From Verrucomicrobiia bacterium (GTDB lineage Bacteria; Verrucomicrobiota; Verrucomicrobiia; Limisphaerales; JADLHS01): a stretch of DNA of 64,000 nucleotides. The stretch spans positions 1,228,492 through 1,292,491 of the forward strand of contig JAMLJH010000002.1 in assembly GCA_023953615.1 (NCBI GenBank), given 5' to 3'. Position numbers and translations under genes: made by a program. Below, in pieces: positions 26,636-36,178 of this stretch (its first letter is position 1; the number at the start of each line of letters is the position of its first letter). The notes under the pieces were generated by a model that was not told the DNA's origin, ran no database searches, and was given only the letters and a program-made list of their open reading frames with translations.

Positions 26636-27670
26636 TTACGCGCCCATGCCTTCTTCAAACGATCCAGCGGCCAATGGGAAGCAGAGGTTGTCGCGCACGT
26701 ATTGAATGCCGTTGGCGCTCGTCGCTTCAAGATCGCGAAATGCGCTTTCAGCTTCCACGACCAGCGGTGCGGTCTTTGTACCCATCACCTGACAATAACG
26801 CTGCGGATAACCAATGTTGATCATCAATTCCGCGTAACGCACCATGTTGAGGTCGCCACTCGGAATATCCACAAATTGCATCGCGCGATCCGGCCAATCC
26901 GGTGCCATCATGCGCAGCGGCCGACTGTGCCGCACGACGATGTTCTTCACGTGACAGGCATAAACGCGATCCGCCACCTTGCGAAAGCGCGTTTCAAAAT
27001 CTTCGCCTTCCCAGCAATGCGATGGATCGGCATTGACGGTGAGCACCGGATCTCCATCGCAAGCCTTTACGAGCAGGTTAAAATCGTCCGCCGTCATGGC
27101 GGCGGTGCCGGCGTGAATCTCGTGCGCCAGATAAATCCCCAACTGACGCGCATGGGCGCGCAGCTTCGCGGTTTTTTTGACAAAGCGCGCCTTGCCTTCT
27201 TCGAGCAAATCGTAATCGGCGCCTTTCCAGAAGCCCCACGGATAACCGGTGGCCAGCTCCCAGCCGAAGGCCACGCCCCAGAACATCGGGACAATTTTGA
27301 TGCCGAGTTCGGCGCAAAGATCAAGCAGGCGGAGACAATAATCCTCGGCCCATTGCTCGATTTGCGCCGGGGAACGCTTGGCCACATCCGGCGGAACAAA
27401 CGGACGAATGGTCGGCGTGCCCGTCCACGCGCTGGTATGCACCCAAAACGCGCAATGCGCCGACACGCCGTCGAACTTCATCTTGGCGCGGGCAAAAGCG
27501 TTTTTGATTTCTTTGGCCGATTGCAGGCCGCCTTTGCTGTTTTGCAGCATGAAGTTGGAAGGTTGCGCCCCGGCCGCGCCGGATTTTTTGGCGTAGGCCA
27601 GAAATTGCGCGAGCGATTTGGCGCCGTGTTGTGCGCCTTCCACACTGGGATGATAACAAGGTTGTGCCAT
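26636..27670 (-). CDS. sugar phosphate isomerase/epimerase-family TIM-barrel protein
   Basis: A 344-residue protein of the xylose isomerase-like/AP endonuclease 2 superfamily. The expected metal ligands are present: Glu in YLAHEIHAGTA, Asp and His in NADPSHCWEGED, His in YACHVKN and Glu in PLVVEAESAF. There is no signal peptide, so it acts in the cytoplasm. Enzymes of this family interconvert keto sugars or inositol derivatives; the precise substrate cannot be read from sequence. It stands alone between the family-B repeats and a divergently transcribed pseudopilin gene. Confidence 0.85.
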   Translation of the reverse strand: MAQPCYHPSVEGAQHGAKSLAQFLAYAKKSGAAGAQPSNFMLQNSKGGLQSAKEIKNAFARAKMKFDGVSAHCAFWVHTSAWTGTPTIRPFVPPDVAKRSPAQIEQWAEDYCLRLLDLCAELGIKIVPMFWGVAFGWELATGYPWGFWKGADYDLLEEGKARFVKKTAKLRAHARQLGIYLAHEIHAGTAAMTADDFNLLVKACDGDPVLTVNADPSHCWEGEDFETRFRKVADRVYACHVKNIVVRHSRPLRMMAPDWPDRAMQFVDIPSGDLNMVRYAELMINIGYPQRYCQVMGTKTAPLVVEAESAFRDLEATSANGIQYVRDNLCFPLAAGSFEEGMGA

Positions 27671-27814
27671 ATAATTTGGTAGTTTGTTGAAACTTGCGTC
27701 ATGCTAGGGACATTGAGGCGACGAATTCAATGCCAAATTAAGGTTCCGCTAATTTTTATTGGCCGGGATTGCGGCAACGACTAAGTTGCACACCGAAACA
27801 TCAAAAGTGGCATC

Positions 27815-28615
27815 GTGAATTCGAGTCGTCGAACCCATCGCCCTCCTGTGGCTCTGGAAGCGTTTACGCTGATCGAGTTGTTGGTGGTCATCGCCATCAT
27901 TGCCATTCTGGCGGCATTGTTGCTTCCCTCACTGAGCAAGAGCAAAGGAAGTGCCCTGACGGCGTCCTGCCAGAACAACCTGCGCCAATTGCAAATCTGC
28001 TGGCAATTGTATGCCGGGGACAATGACGACATTCTGCCGCCCAACGATTTCTTTTATGTATTTGACCTGAGCAATCCGGGCGGGGGGACGCTGGGCGACG
28101 ACAGCCAGACTTGGTGTCGATCCATCGCGCCCCTTGATGACTACCCGATCAATGACGACACTTCGCTGTTATTTCGCTACAACCAGAACCAGGGGATTTA
28201 CCATTGTCCGGCCGACCGCAGCACCGTCACCAATGCGCCCGGAAAATTGCGCAACCGCAGCTACAACATGAGCAACAGCATCAACATGTCGCGCGCCAAT
28301 TCGTTTCGCAAATCCACAGAAATCCCGCGTCCGACGGAACTGTTCACCTTCATTGACACGCACGAAAATGCGATTTGGGATGCCACTTTCGGCATCTTGG
28401 AGTTGGGCGGTCCTCGGCAAAATTATTGGCTGGATGTTCCTGCGGATCGGCACCGGCAGGGCGCCAATCTGGCCTTCGCCGACGGCCATGTGGATCTTCA
28501 CAAGTGGAAACATCCCAAGGGAGAGGTCCCCATTGGCGGGCACACCCTCAACGCGGCAGACTTGGAGGACTTGCGCTGGTTACAACAACACATCAAGGGC
28601 GCGAACGGTAATTAA
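27815..28615 (+). CDS. type II secretion/pseudopilin-like protein with H-X9-DG tail
   Basis: A 266-residue protein. The prepilin signal [20 protein letters not shown] lies at about 17-36; Glu at +5 is present, but the residue before the cleavage point is Ala instead of the usual Gly. The C-terminal part contains the DG signature [17 protein letters not shown] common to the large pseudopilin family of Planctomycetes and Verrucomicrobia. Start: the GTG at 27815 is the only start codon I see that keeps a short leader. Such proteins are exported by a type II secretion-like machine; role beyond that is unknown. Confidence 0.85.
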   Translation: MNSSRRTHRPPVALEAFTLIELLVVIAIIAILAALLLPSLSKSKGSALTASCQNNLRQLQICWQLYAGDNDDILPPNDFFYVFDLSNPGGGTLGDDSQTWCRSIAPLDDYPINDDTSLLFRYNQNQGIYHCPADRSTVTNAPGKLRNRSYNMSNSINMSRANSFRKSTEIPRPTELFTFIDTHENAIWDATFGILELGGPRQNYWLDVPADRHRQGANLAFADGHVDLHKWKHPKGEVPIGGHTLNAADLEDLRWLQQHIKGANGN

Positions 28616-28764
28616 AAGCATTGCCGCACGGTGAAAGGCTATCGCCTCGTTACCCCATGAAAATGTTGCCCCGCCTTACCAATCCGCATTGGTATTGGTT
28701 GTAGCGCTGCAATCCAGTCCGCCTTCGCGCGGCCTCGTTGTCAAAACTCTTTAGAAATGTCCCC

Positions 28765-29865
28765 CTAACCTGATTCAGCCTTTTTCCAATTCCGAATGAC
28801 GTAGAAACCAAACAGCACGAGTGACGTAACCAACAAAATTATTAAAATCACTCTCGCTTTTGAACTGCCAGATGTGTCTGCGCTGGCTCGGGCGGCAATC
28901 CTTTTCTCGGTCACTATCTTTGCGTCAGTACTACCTAAGAACCGCAATCCATCCGTCCGATACCTCATCTCCTTGAGCTTGGGGTTGGATTTTTGAAATC
29001 TCTTATCTTGAACAAAGAATGTTCCGTTCAAAACCGGGAGGTGATCCGATAACCCACTGACCAATTCCAAAGACTTAATCGCGCCAGTCACTTTAGCCAA
29101 GGGGTAAGTGGTGAAATCAGGGCGTACGCCGTTCCGGCTGAATTCAAAAGCTTTTGGCACCGTCACGCCGCCAACATTGGTTGCCCCAACTGCAAGGTAC
29201 ACAGCATTGGTGAGTGGGCCGGTGAAGATTGATGGAGTACGAAGTACCACCCTGTTTCCCTTGGTTGATTTGGCGTTGATAATACCATCGTTAAAATACA
29301 CCAGCGACGAGGGTAATCCCGCTACCGTCTCCAAGCGCCCCCTCATGGTAAAACCTTCCACGCGCAAACGTGGATCATCTAACATCCAAATTGGCTTGTA
29401 CTGATCGTCCCTGACCTTCGCTAAATAACAATGGGAGGCATAAGCCAACCAGATTATAGAAATCCCCGAAATATCAGAGTCGGGAACATCATTGTCCTCA
29501 ACAACCGAGGCGAAATCGTTGACCGCAGGATTGTTGGAAATGTTTACCGAGGAGATATTGTAAATCAATCCATCAACGAACGCCTTGAGCGAATATTGTC
29601 CGCTCGCGGCGTCAACACTTTCGATGAACCAATCACAACCATCCACCAAGACTGTAAAATCACGGTTCCAAAAACGTTGAGCACCAGTTGGCAACATTAT
29701 CCCATAAACAATTTGTCCTTGAGCTTTGAACGCTTGGCTGCCTCCGGTTGCGGCTGGAGCGTCAGGGATTGGGAATAGCGTGATAAAAAGAACGGTCAAA
29801 GAAAGGCAGCCATTGCCCTTGAATCGTCGGCACAATTTCCCGATTGAAAGTTTACCCGTGCGCAT
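28765..29865 (-). CDS. secreted protein with C-terminal membrane anchor, function unknown
   Basis: A 366-residue protein with an N-terminal signal segment (LSLTVLFITLFPIPDAPAA), a long beta-rich middle and a C-terminal membrane helix (VILIILLVTSLVLFGFYVI) followed by a short basic tail (RNWKKAESG). The arrangement suggests a periplasmic domain tethered to the inner membrane. No family is recognised. The coding sequence is noticeably richer in A and T than its neighbours, which may point to a different origin. The 288-bp gap between it and glnS shows no further gene. Confidence 0.65.
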   Translation of the reverse strand: MRTGKLSIGKLCRRFKGNGCLSLTVLFITLFPIPDAPAATGGSQAFKAQGQIVYGIMLPTGAQRFWNRDFTVLVDGCDWFIESVDAASGQYSLKAFVDGLIYNISSVNISNNPAVNDFASVVEDNDVPDSDISGISIIWLAYASHCYLAKVRDDQYKPIWMLDDPRLRVEGFTMRGRLETVAGLPSSLVYFNDGIINAKSTKGNRVVLRTPSIFTGPLTNAVYLAVGATNVGGVTVPKAFEFSRNGVRPDFTTYPLAKVTGAIKSLELVSGLSDHLPVLNGTFFVQDKRFQKSNPKLKEMRYRTDGLRFLGSTDAKIVTEKRIAARASADTSGSSKARVILIILLVTSLVLFGFYVIRNWKKAESG

Positions 29866-30153
29866 TGGCCTTGCCTCGATTTGGTGGACAGGGAGTGAAC
29901 GTATGTGTCAAACATCCACCCAGGCGACACATTGGAGTTGCACTGAGGCATTTTTCTTCCGCCACCGTCGGGGAACGCAAGCCGGGTTTCGGTAAATGAG
30001 CGTGTGCCATTTCGTGTCCTTTCTTCTTATGACGTGAGTATGGTACGCGCAAAATAAAGAAAAAGACATTCTCAAAGAGTCGAGACAACTCCACGCAACC
30101 TCGCAACCTCGTTGGACAAGCGCCGTTTTCTTTGTTAGCCTGCGCACCATTTT

Positions 30154-32034
30154 ATGAGTTTGGAACAGCCCCAATTCACCGCGTCTTCCCCCGCGCCAAG
30201 TGATTTTATCCGCGATATCGTGGCGCAACATGTTGCCGAGAAAAAATATCCGCGCATCCACACCCGGTTTCCGCCCGAGCCGAACGGTTATCTCCACATC
30301 GGCCACGCCAAAAGCATTTGCCTGAACTTCGGCATCGCACGGGAGTTTGGCGGAGTGTGCAATTTGCGCATGGACGATACGAATCCGGCCAAGGAAGACC
30401 TCGAATATGTGGACAGCATTCAAGCTGATGTGAACTGGCTCATTGGCGGTTGGGCGGACGCCAACCTGGGATTGAAGTCCAAAGGCCAAACGCCAGCGCC
30501 GCTCGTGGCCAACGGCCAAACTGATTTCCATCTGCCCCCCGCCAGCGGCGGCGGCCAATCGGATGTCGAACCGTTTTATGCCTCGGACTATTTCGCCGCG
30601 CTTTACGAATACGCGGTGGCGCTGATCAAACAAGGCCAGGCGTACGTTTGCGATTTGACTCCGGAGCAAACCGACGAGTATCGCCGGCTCGGCAAAGCCT
30701 CCCCATTCCGAGACCGCAGCGTGGAGGAAAATCTCGATTTGTTCACCCGCATGAAGAACGGCGAGTTCCCGGACGGGGCAAAAGTTCTGCGCGCCAAGAT
30801 CATCGTGGACGCGCCCAATATCTGGTTGCGCGATCCCCTGCTCTACCGCATCAAGCACGCGGAGCATCACCACACCGGCAACGTCTGGTGCATTTATCCG
30901 ATGTATGACTTCGCGCATTGCCTGAGCGATTACATCGAAGGCATCACGCACAGCGTTTGCACCCTGGAGTTTGAGGTGCATCGTCCGCTTTACGACTGGA
31001 TTTTGGCAAATCTCAATTTGCCTCGCGCGCTGCCGCATCAATATGAATTCGCCCGGCTCAACCTCAGTTACACCGTGATGAGCAAACGCAAGCTCATGCA
31101 GCTTGTGGATGAAAAACTTGTGACCGGCTGGGATGATCCGCGCCTGCCCACCATCTCGGGTTTGCGACGGCGCGGCGTGACTCCGGAGGCGCTGCGCAAC
31201 TTCGCTTACAACATTGGCATCACGAAATACAATGGCATCACTGACGTGGCCGTACTGGAGTTCGCCATCCGGGAAGACCTGAATAAACGCGCGTTGCGGC
31301 GCCTCGCGGTGTTACGCCCGATCAAGGTCGTGCTGACGAATTACCCCGAGGATAAAATCGAGGAACTCGACGCCGTGAATAATCCCGAAGCGGCCAGGAC
31401 GAGCAGTCCCTCGCCCGCCGACGGTGCGCACGGAGTGTCGTGCCCGACCTATTCAGACGAGCACCTTGGCACCAGGAAAGTGCCGTTCAGCCGCGAACTT
31501 TACATTGAACGTGATGACTTTGCGGAAGTTCCACCACCCAAATTTTATCGCCTCAAACCGGGCGGCGAAGTGCGTTTGAAATACGCCTACATCATCCGAT
31601 GTGACGAGGTGATCAAGGACGCTGACGGGAATCTGGTCGAGCTGCGTTGCACCGCCGACCTCGACAGCAAGATGGGCGGCCCGACGGCGAATCGCAAAGT
31701 GAAGGGCACGATTCATTGGGTTAGCGCGCCGCACGCGGTGGATGCGGAGGTGCGGCTTTATGACCGCCTCTTCACCGAAGCCGAACCGGAAAAGGACGGG
31801 CGCGATTTCAAATCGGTATTAAATCCGCGCAGCCTGGAGATTCTTACCGCCAAATGCGAGCCGAGTCTCCGAAACGCGCAGCCGTCCGAGCGTTATCAAT
31901 TTGAGCGGCTGGCTTATTTTGCCTTGGACGCGGAGGCCGCAGCGGCGGACGGCGCCGCCCGGCTGGTGTTCAATCGCACCATCACCCTGAAGGACGCCTG
32001 GGCGAAGCAGACCCAAAAAGGCGGCGGCAAATAA
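30154..32034 (+). CDS. glnS: glutaminyl-tRNA synthetase with two insertions
   Basis: A 626-residue class I aminoacyl-tRNA synthetase that charges tRNA-Gln. The HIGH motif is in GYLHIGHAKS (46-55), the KMSKS equivalent is VMSKRKL near 308, and the C-terminal anticodon-binding beta barrels are present (GGEVRLKYAYIIRCDEV). Length exceeds the usual ~555 residues because of two extra segments: about 97-139 (after ADVNWL, before FYASDYF) and about 413-436 (between LDAVNNPE and GTRKVPFSREL). The second is a REP-like element read in frame. It converges on typA, the stops being 6 bp apart. Presence of glnS indicates direct Gln-tRNA charging. Confidence 0.96.
   Translation: MSLEQPQFTASSPAPSDFIRDIVAQHVAEKKYPRIHTRFPPEPNGYLHIGHAKSICLNFGIAREFGGVCNLRMDDTNPAKEDLEYVDSIQADVNWLIGGWADANLGLKSKGQTPAPLVANGQTDFHLPPASGGGQSDVEPFYASDYFAALYEYAVALIKQGQAYVCDLTPEQTDEYRRLGKASPFRDRSVEENLDLFTRMKNGEFPDGAKVLRAKIIVDAPNIWLRDPLLYRIKHAEHHHTGNVWCIYPMYDFAHCLSDYIEGITHSVCTLEFEVHRPLYDWILANLNLPRALPHQYEFARLNLSYTVMSKRKLMQLVDEKLVTGWDDPRLPTISGLRRRGVTPEALRNFAYNIGITKYNGITDVAVLEFAIREDLNKRALRRLAVLRPIKVVLTNYPEDKIEELDAVNNPEAARTSSPSPADGAHGVSCPTYSDEHLGTRKVPFSRELYIERDDFAEVPPPKFYRLKPGGEVRLKYAYIIRCDEVIKDADGNLVELRCTADLDSKMGGPTANRKVKGTIHWVSAPHAVDAEVRLYDRLFTEAEPEKDGRDFKSVLNPRSLEILTAKCEPSLRNAQPSERYQFERLAYFALDAEAAAADGAARLVFNRTITLKDAWAKQTQKGGGK
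31391..31462 (-). repeat. REP-like element in frame inside glnS
   Basis: This segment matches the short stem element found in the family-B copies. Bases 31420-31449 agree at 26 of 30 positions with 51899-51928. The encoded peptide ADGAHGVSCPT parallels the translations of the intergenic copies (PDGAHGVTRPT). It inserts about 24 residues into the enzyme without breaking the frame. Confidence 0.75.
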
Positions 32035-32040
32035 CCGGAA

Positions 32041-33873
32041 TCAATCCAGAAACTTGATCGAGCGGTTTTTCTCGCTGCGCTTGCGACGGGTCTCATCCAG
32101 TTCCTTTTTGCGCAGGCGCAAATTCTTGGGCGTCGCTTCCACGTACTCGTCCACGTCAATGTATTCCAAGGCCCGCTCCAGCGAGAGGCGCAACGGCGGC
32201 ACCAGTTGAATTCCCTTGCCGTCGCCTTGCGAACGCATGTTGGTGAGTTTCTTCTCTTTCACGGGATTGACCGGGATGTCGTTTTCGCGCGCGTTTTCCC
32301 CCACAATCATGCCCGCGTAAACCGCGTCGCCGGGTTCAACCAACAGCCGGCCGCGCTCCTGAATCATGTTCAGCGCGTAACTTGTCGCCTCGCCATTATC
32401 CATGCTGACCAGCGAACCGTTCTTGCGCGCGGCAATTTCACCGCGATCCTCGCCATACTCGTGGAACAAATGGCTCATGACCCCCAGACCCCGCGTCGAG
32501 TTCACGAGGTCGGTTTCAAATCCGATCAAACCGCGCATGGGCACCAACGCTTCAATCGTCACCTGATCTCCATGATGGTGCATGTTGGTGATTTGAGCCT
32601 TGCGGAAGGAGAGGTTCTCCATGATGTGCCCCAAACAATCCTGCGGAATTTCCACGAACACTTTTTCAATCGGCTCCAGCGCGTTGCCGGCGGCATCCTT
32701 TTTCCACAACACCTCGGGCCGGGACACGAGCACTTCATAACCCTCGCGCCGCATTTGCTCGACCAAAATGGCGATTTGCATCTCGCCACGTCCGCTGACC
32801 GCAAAAATCTTGGGATCACTGGTCGGCGCGATGCGCAGGGCCACGTTGGTGCGCGTCTCCCGGACCAGCCGCTCCCAAATGTGGCGCGCGGTGACGAGCT
32901 TGCCATCGCGACCCGCCAGCGGCCCGTCGTTCACGGCGAATTCCATTTGAATCGTCGGCGGGTCAATCGGGATGTACGGCAGGGCCGGATGAGTTTCGCT
33001 GTCGCAGATGGTTTCTCCGATGAAAACCTCTTCAAACCCGGTGATGCCCACAATGTCGCCCGCCTGCGCCTCTTCCACCTCGATGCGCTTCATGCCCTCG
33101 AAGTGGTAAAGCATGGTGATTTTACCCCGGGTGATCTTGCCGTTGCCGTGACGGCAAATCGCCGCGTCGCCCGCGCGGATTTTGCCTTCGTAAATTTTAC
33201 CGAACGCAATGCGGCCGAGGTAATCGCTGTAATCCAGATTGGCGACCAGCACTTGAAAGCCGGCGCCGGCCTTGGCGCGGGGCGGCGGAATATGGCGGAT
33301 GATCGCCTCGAACAACGGCGCCATGGTCTGGCTTTCTTGATCCAAACGCTCCTTGGCGTAGCCCTGCTTGGCCGAGCAATAAATAAACGGGAAATCCAGT
33401 TGTTCGTCCGTCGCGTTGAGTGAAATGAACAGTTCGAAAACTTGATCCAGCACCTTCTTGGGATTGGCGTTATCGCGGTCAATTTTATTGATCACCACGA
33501 TGGGTTTGGCGCCCGCCTCCAACGCCTTGCGCAACACAAAGCGCGTCTGCGCCTGCGGCCCCTCCGCCGAATCCACCACCAACAGCACCCCGTCAATCAT
33601 GTTCATGATGCGCTCGACTTCACCGCCGAAATCGGCGTGGCCGGGCGTATCCACGATGTTGATGTGATACTCCTTGTATTTGAACGCGGCGTTCTTGGCG
33701 CGAATGGTGATGCCCTTTTCCCTTTCCAGGTCCATGGAATCCATGAGCCGCTCGGTCTGGGTCTCGGCTTGATTGGCGCGGAACGTCCCCGACTGCTTGA
33801 GCAGGCAATCCACGAGCGTGGTTTTGCCATGATCCACGTGCGCAATAATCGCAATGTTTCGAATGTGCTGCAT
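32041..33873 (-). CDS. typA: translational GTPase TypA/BipA
   Basis: A 610-residue ribosome-associated GTPase of the EF-G/LepA group. G1 is [12 protein letters not shown] near the N-terminus, G3 is [14 protein letters not shown] and G4 is NKIDRDNA. Domains III and V and the TypA-specific C-terminal domain follow ([20 protein letters not shown]). Length matches the family. It is thought to help ribosome assembly or translation under stress and cold. The C-terminus is rich in Arg and Lys ([17 protein letters not shown]). It converges with glnS; the 339-bp region upstream (33874-34212) holds no gene I can support. Confidence 0.97.
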   Translation of the reverse strand: MQHIRNIAIIAHVDHGKTTLVDCLLKQSGTFRANQAETQTERLMDSMDLEREKGITIRAKNAAFKYKEYHINIVDTPGHADFGGEVERIMNMIDGVLLVVDSAEGPQAQTRFVLRKALEAGAKPIVVINKIDRDNANPKKVLDQVFELFISLNATDEQLDFPFIYCSAKQGYAKERLDQESQTMAPLFEAIIRHIPPPRAKAGAGFQVLVANLDYSDYLGRIAFGKIYEGKIRAGDAAICRHGNGKITRGKITMLYHFEGMKRIEVEEAQAGDIVGITGFEEVFIGETICDSETHPALPYIPIDPPTIQMEFAVNDGPLAGRDGKLVTARHIWERLVRETRTNVALRIAPTSDPKIFAVSGRGEMQIAILVEQMRREGYEVLVSRPEVLWKKDAAGNALEPIEKVFVEIPQDCLGHIMENLSFRKAQITNMHHHGDQVTIEALVPMRGLIGFETDLVNSTRGLGVMSHLFHEYGEDRGEIAARKNGSLVSMDNGEATSYALNMIQERGRLLVEPGDAVYAGMIVGENARENDIPVNPVKEKKLTNMRSQGDGKGIQLVPPLRLSLERALEYIDVDEYVEATPKNLRLRKKELDETRRKRSEKNRSIKFLD

Positions 33874-34212
33874 AATGTTACCACCGGGACCCTGCCCTGC
33901 ATATCAACCGGCACGACGCTGAAGGTGGAAAAACACAGACGGAGCGTGTCACGAGAAAGGCGGGATTCGCCGGGTTGAAGAGCATGACGATTTTTCGTCA
34001 CAGGTCAAGTCACGGATTCTTCAAATCGGAGTAACGCCAAAAGCCACTGCGATTCCCTTGAAAATCAAGGAATTGAGCGCCGCTCGTCAGTTTGAGCGGG
34101 CGCGACGGAACGGCGCATCACGCAAGCAAGACCTATCAATATTGCAGAAACCGAACGGCTTCATTCCGCTCGACGTATCCTCGCCAACACGGCCGCGCTC
34201 CGACTGATCAAG
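33874..34212. other. intergenic gap between typA and the small-gene array
   Basis: No gene is supported here. A short hairpin, CCTTGA-AAA-TCAAGG at 34056-34070, lacks a following T-run, so it is not a convincing terminator. The typA promoter should lie in the first part of the gap but no clear -35/-10 pair stands out. Confidence 0.4.
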
Positions 34213-34575
34213 TTATCGTGCTTTTGTCTTGTGTTCACTCATCCATGTGGTGCGCGCTGTCGTGCAACGGGAGCAAACAAAGACTCGTCCACGCCGCTCG
34301 ACCAGCGGAATACAAAAACCAGTACCGTATGGCTCGTCTGCGTGTGGAAACAACTGGCATCTCGCCTTGCTTGTGTCAGTGGGCATCTTCATGCCGAACT
34401 CAAGACTAACGACCTGCGGCGACATGGTGATACCATGAACCTCGCACGTCGCTGAACGATTAGTGGTGAAGTCGTAGATGGCATCGGGGTCGTTGCCGGT
34501 GATTGTGACGTAGTGCTGCGACCGACAGCCAACTAAAAGCGCACTGGCAAGAGCGATGAAAATCGCGATGCGCAT
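34213..34575 (-). CDS. small lipoprotein with two Cys motifs, cassette-like
   Basis: The ATG at 34575 gives 120 residues with a lipoprotein signal (RIAIFIALASALLVGC); the longer frame to 34764 lacks any signal. The mature part has CEVHGITM and a terminal VCSRCTTARTTWM. This pattern (C-x-V-H then M, followed by CxxC near the end) is that of a small verrucomicrobial family with no known function. An attC-like site lies directly upstream. It is the last of five same-strand genes between 34.2 and 36.7 kb. Confidence 0.7.
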   Translation of the reverse strand: MRIAIFIALASALLVGCRSQHYVTITGNDPDAIYDFTTNRSATCEVHGITMSPQVVSLEFGMKMPTDTSKARCQLFPHADEPYGTGFCIPLVERRGRVFVCSRCTTARTTWMSEHKTKAR

Positions 34576-34583
34576 ACGCAATG

Positions 34584-34660
34584 AGCTAACGCCCCCCAGC
34601 CCAATGCCCCGGCGCACAGAACGCCACGGTTGCAACCGCGTCGCCCCCGTCGAGTTAGAT
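34584..34660 (-). other. attC-like recombination site, candidate
   Basis: On the minus strand the site begins with ATCTAAC, a perfect fit to the attC R'' consensus RYYYAAC, and ends with GTTAGCT, one base from GTTRRRY. The two are 77 bp apart end to end and lie exactly between the stop of one small gene and the start of the next. The middle contains the palindrome CGGTTGCAACCG. L boxes are not convincing by eye. Confidence 0.5.
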
Positions 34661-34672
34661 GCAGTGAATGGC

Positions 34673-35035
34673 CTACCGCTTCGATAAATGTCGGACAACA
34701 TATTCATTATAAAGACGTGCGTATTCCACCTGCGCGGTTCGAAGCTCTGCATCCTCGACATCACAGCCGATGCCCGCGTCGGCGCGTGGTAAGGCCTTCA
34801 CGAGCGAGAAGCAATCAGAGTTAATACCGGGAGCGTACGGAGCTTCCGTGCCACTGATGTAAATCTTTGCCGTTCCTGCGGCGAGGTCGCGGCGCGCTTC
34901 TGGAATCGCCTGGTCGGAGCGCCAATCCACCAATGTGCGGTCGGGGTAACGCAATATCTTTCCGTCAACCAATGAATGTGATGATGAACACCCAAACAAA
35001 CACCCGAGAATCAAAATTGTTAGAAACGCTTTCAT
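34673..35035 (-). CDS. small lipoprotein, cassette-like, function unknown
   Basis: A 120-residue protein with a lipoprotein signal (KAFLTILILGCLFGCSSS; Cys at 15). The mature part is mostly helical with two Cys residues (NSDCFSLV, GIGCDVED) that could form a disulfide. The ATG follows GTTAGCCCTACA directly, a layout usual for integron cassettes, where the start codon lies just after the recombination site. I do not recognise the family. Confidence 0.65.
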   Translation of the reverse strand: MKAFLTILILGCLFGCSSSHSLVDGKILRYPDRTLVDWRSDQAIPEARRDLAAGTAKIYISGTEAPYAPGINSDCFSLVKALPRADAGIGCDVEDAELRTAQVEYARLYNEYVVRHLSKR

Positions 35036-35039
35036 TGTA

Positions 35040-35117
35040 GGGCTAACAGCTCAGGTGAGCGACGATCGCAGAACAGCGCACTCGCAACACAATCACAGCG
35101 CCTACACTCAGTTGCCC
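35040..35117 (-). other. attC-like recombination site, candidate
   Basis: On the minus strand it starts at GGGCAAC and ends at GTTAGCC, which pair with a single bulge, 78 bp apart. This is nearly the length of the site at 34584-34660. GTTAGCC directly precedes the ATG of the lipoprotein gene. The match to the consensus is weaker than for the other site, so this is a tentative call. Confidence 0.4.
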
Positions 35118-35230
35118 GGCAATTGGGAGTGGAAGTTGTCGTCATGTTTTTATCGTCAGAATTATGGGGCCTTTGTGAGTTTCTGTCCAATCGGGATGCG
35201 CTCCAGTCCTTCCCAAGACTTTGGCGGTTA
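35111..35230. repeat. 118-bp direct repeat, copy 1
   Basis: Matches 36664-36784 with a small number of substitutions. It begins GTTGCCCGGCAATTGGGAG and ends at a TTAG next to the following gene. The two copies bracket the three genes from 35228 to 36649. It could be a non-coding cassette body or part of an extended attC. Confidence 0.8.
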
Positions 35231-35539
35231 GGTCACGGTCTTCGGTTTTCGCTTTCCATACACTCCGAGTGCAATGCGCAGTTGTGGTGAAAGTTTCGGT
35301 TTCGGCTTCTGCTTTCTGACTGTGGGCATGCCATAATTGCGTCCTTCCCGCAAGGCTGTCTCGATGCGTGACCATCCTCGAACATCGTTTGTTCTTGGCG
35401 CCCGAAACTTATAGCCCATGCCAACCATTTCGCCGCCACACTGCGGACACCGGCGGACTGTCGGCGTGACTGAATACTCGTGCGGTTTTTTGAAAACCTT
35501 CCGACAACTAAAACAAGCGTGCTGGCTGAGTGTGGGCAT
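35228..35539 (-). CDS. small zinc-ribbon protein, cassette-like
   Basis: A 103-residue basic protein with two Cys pairs, CFSC at 9-12 and CPQC at 31-34, that would form one zinc ribbon; the second is followed by GGEMVGMGYKFRAPR. The C-terminal half is rich in Lys and Arg (VRKQKPKPKLSP, YGKRKPKTV) and could bind nucleic acid. Its family is a recurring uncharacterised small protein; function is unknown. The stop codon lies within the edge of the 118-bp repeat, and the core ACCTAAC there fits R''. Confidence 0.6.
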   Translation of the reverse strand: MPTLSQHACFSCRKVFKKPHEYSVTPTVRRCPQCGGEMVGMGYKFRAPRTNDVRGWSRIETALREGRNYGMPTVRKQKPKPKLSPQLRIALGVYGKRKPKTVT

Positions 35540-35666
35540 CGCAGTGGTCTATCGTCCCAGTTCAGTGAACACCGGGTCGGGAGCGAGGATTGGACTGAAA
35601 CGGTTCAAGTTGATCATCATAAAATCGTGAATTACAGGAGCCACTGGCGGCTCGCTACGTGCAGGG

Positions 35667-36170
35667 TTAGCTATCATCCTTGATACTTTTTAGTAATCCA
35701 ATTGCCTGAATCCAAGCGTTCGATGGCCCCGTAAATTGGCCGTTCCATACTCTGCCATCCACGCTCATCATGAACACGGTTTGCCATATATTCGTGCCGC
35801 CGTTATTGGTCTGGAACACAGCATAACTCCCCTGACACCGTATGCTGGCGAATTGCTCGATCCGGTATTCCTGAGTGGCAAGCGAGAACTCGGACGACTT
35901 CCTCGCCTGATCCAGAAAGCCGTCGGCGATCTTCTGAACCAATCCCGGTATCTCCTGCGGTTTGTTTGGCGGTGGCCACTGTGAAAACATCAGCAATCCT
36001 CCGTCTGGTGTGCCTGCTATCACGGTATAGAAATGAAGTCCTCCGGGTGACTGATACTCCATACTCCAATCTGGAGGCAACTGAAACGAAAGCGGCCCTT
36101 TGGCCGCTGGCGGCGCACAGCCGGCCATAACGAGTGTAAAAACGAAAATGATCAGAAGTGATGAGCGCAT
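35667..36170 (-). CDS. lipoprotein of unknown function, cassette-like
   Basis: A 167-residue protein with a lipoprotein signal (SSLLIIFVFTLVMAGC; Cys at 18). The mature part is a single alpha/beta domain (LPPDWSMEYQSPGGLHFYTV and later FASIRCQGSYAVFQTNN) that resembles small stress-related lipoproteins, but no named family is recognised. It starts 8 bp after the membrane-protein gene on the same strand, so the pair may be one cassette or one transcript. Confidence 0.65.
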   Translation of the reverse strand: MRSSLLIIFVFTLVMAGCAPPAAKGPLSFQLPPDWSMEYQSPGGLHFYTVIAGTPDGGLLMFSQWPPPNKPQEIPGLVQKIADGFLDQARKSSEFSLATQEYRIEQFASIRCQGSYAVFQTNNGGTNIWQTVFMMSVDGRVWNGQFTGPSNAWIQAIGLLKSIKDDS

Positions 36171-36178
36171 GGCTTAGC

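Noticed and set aside
29908..31041. A 377-residue minus-strand frame opposite the start of glnS
   Set aside because: It overlaps a highly conserved synthetase on the other strand and has no family features.
34213..34764. Longer start (34764) for the lipoprotein gene
   Set aside because: The extra 63 residues cover the attC-like site and have no signal peptide; the ATG at 34575 gives a clean lipobox.
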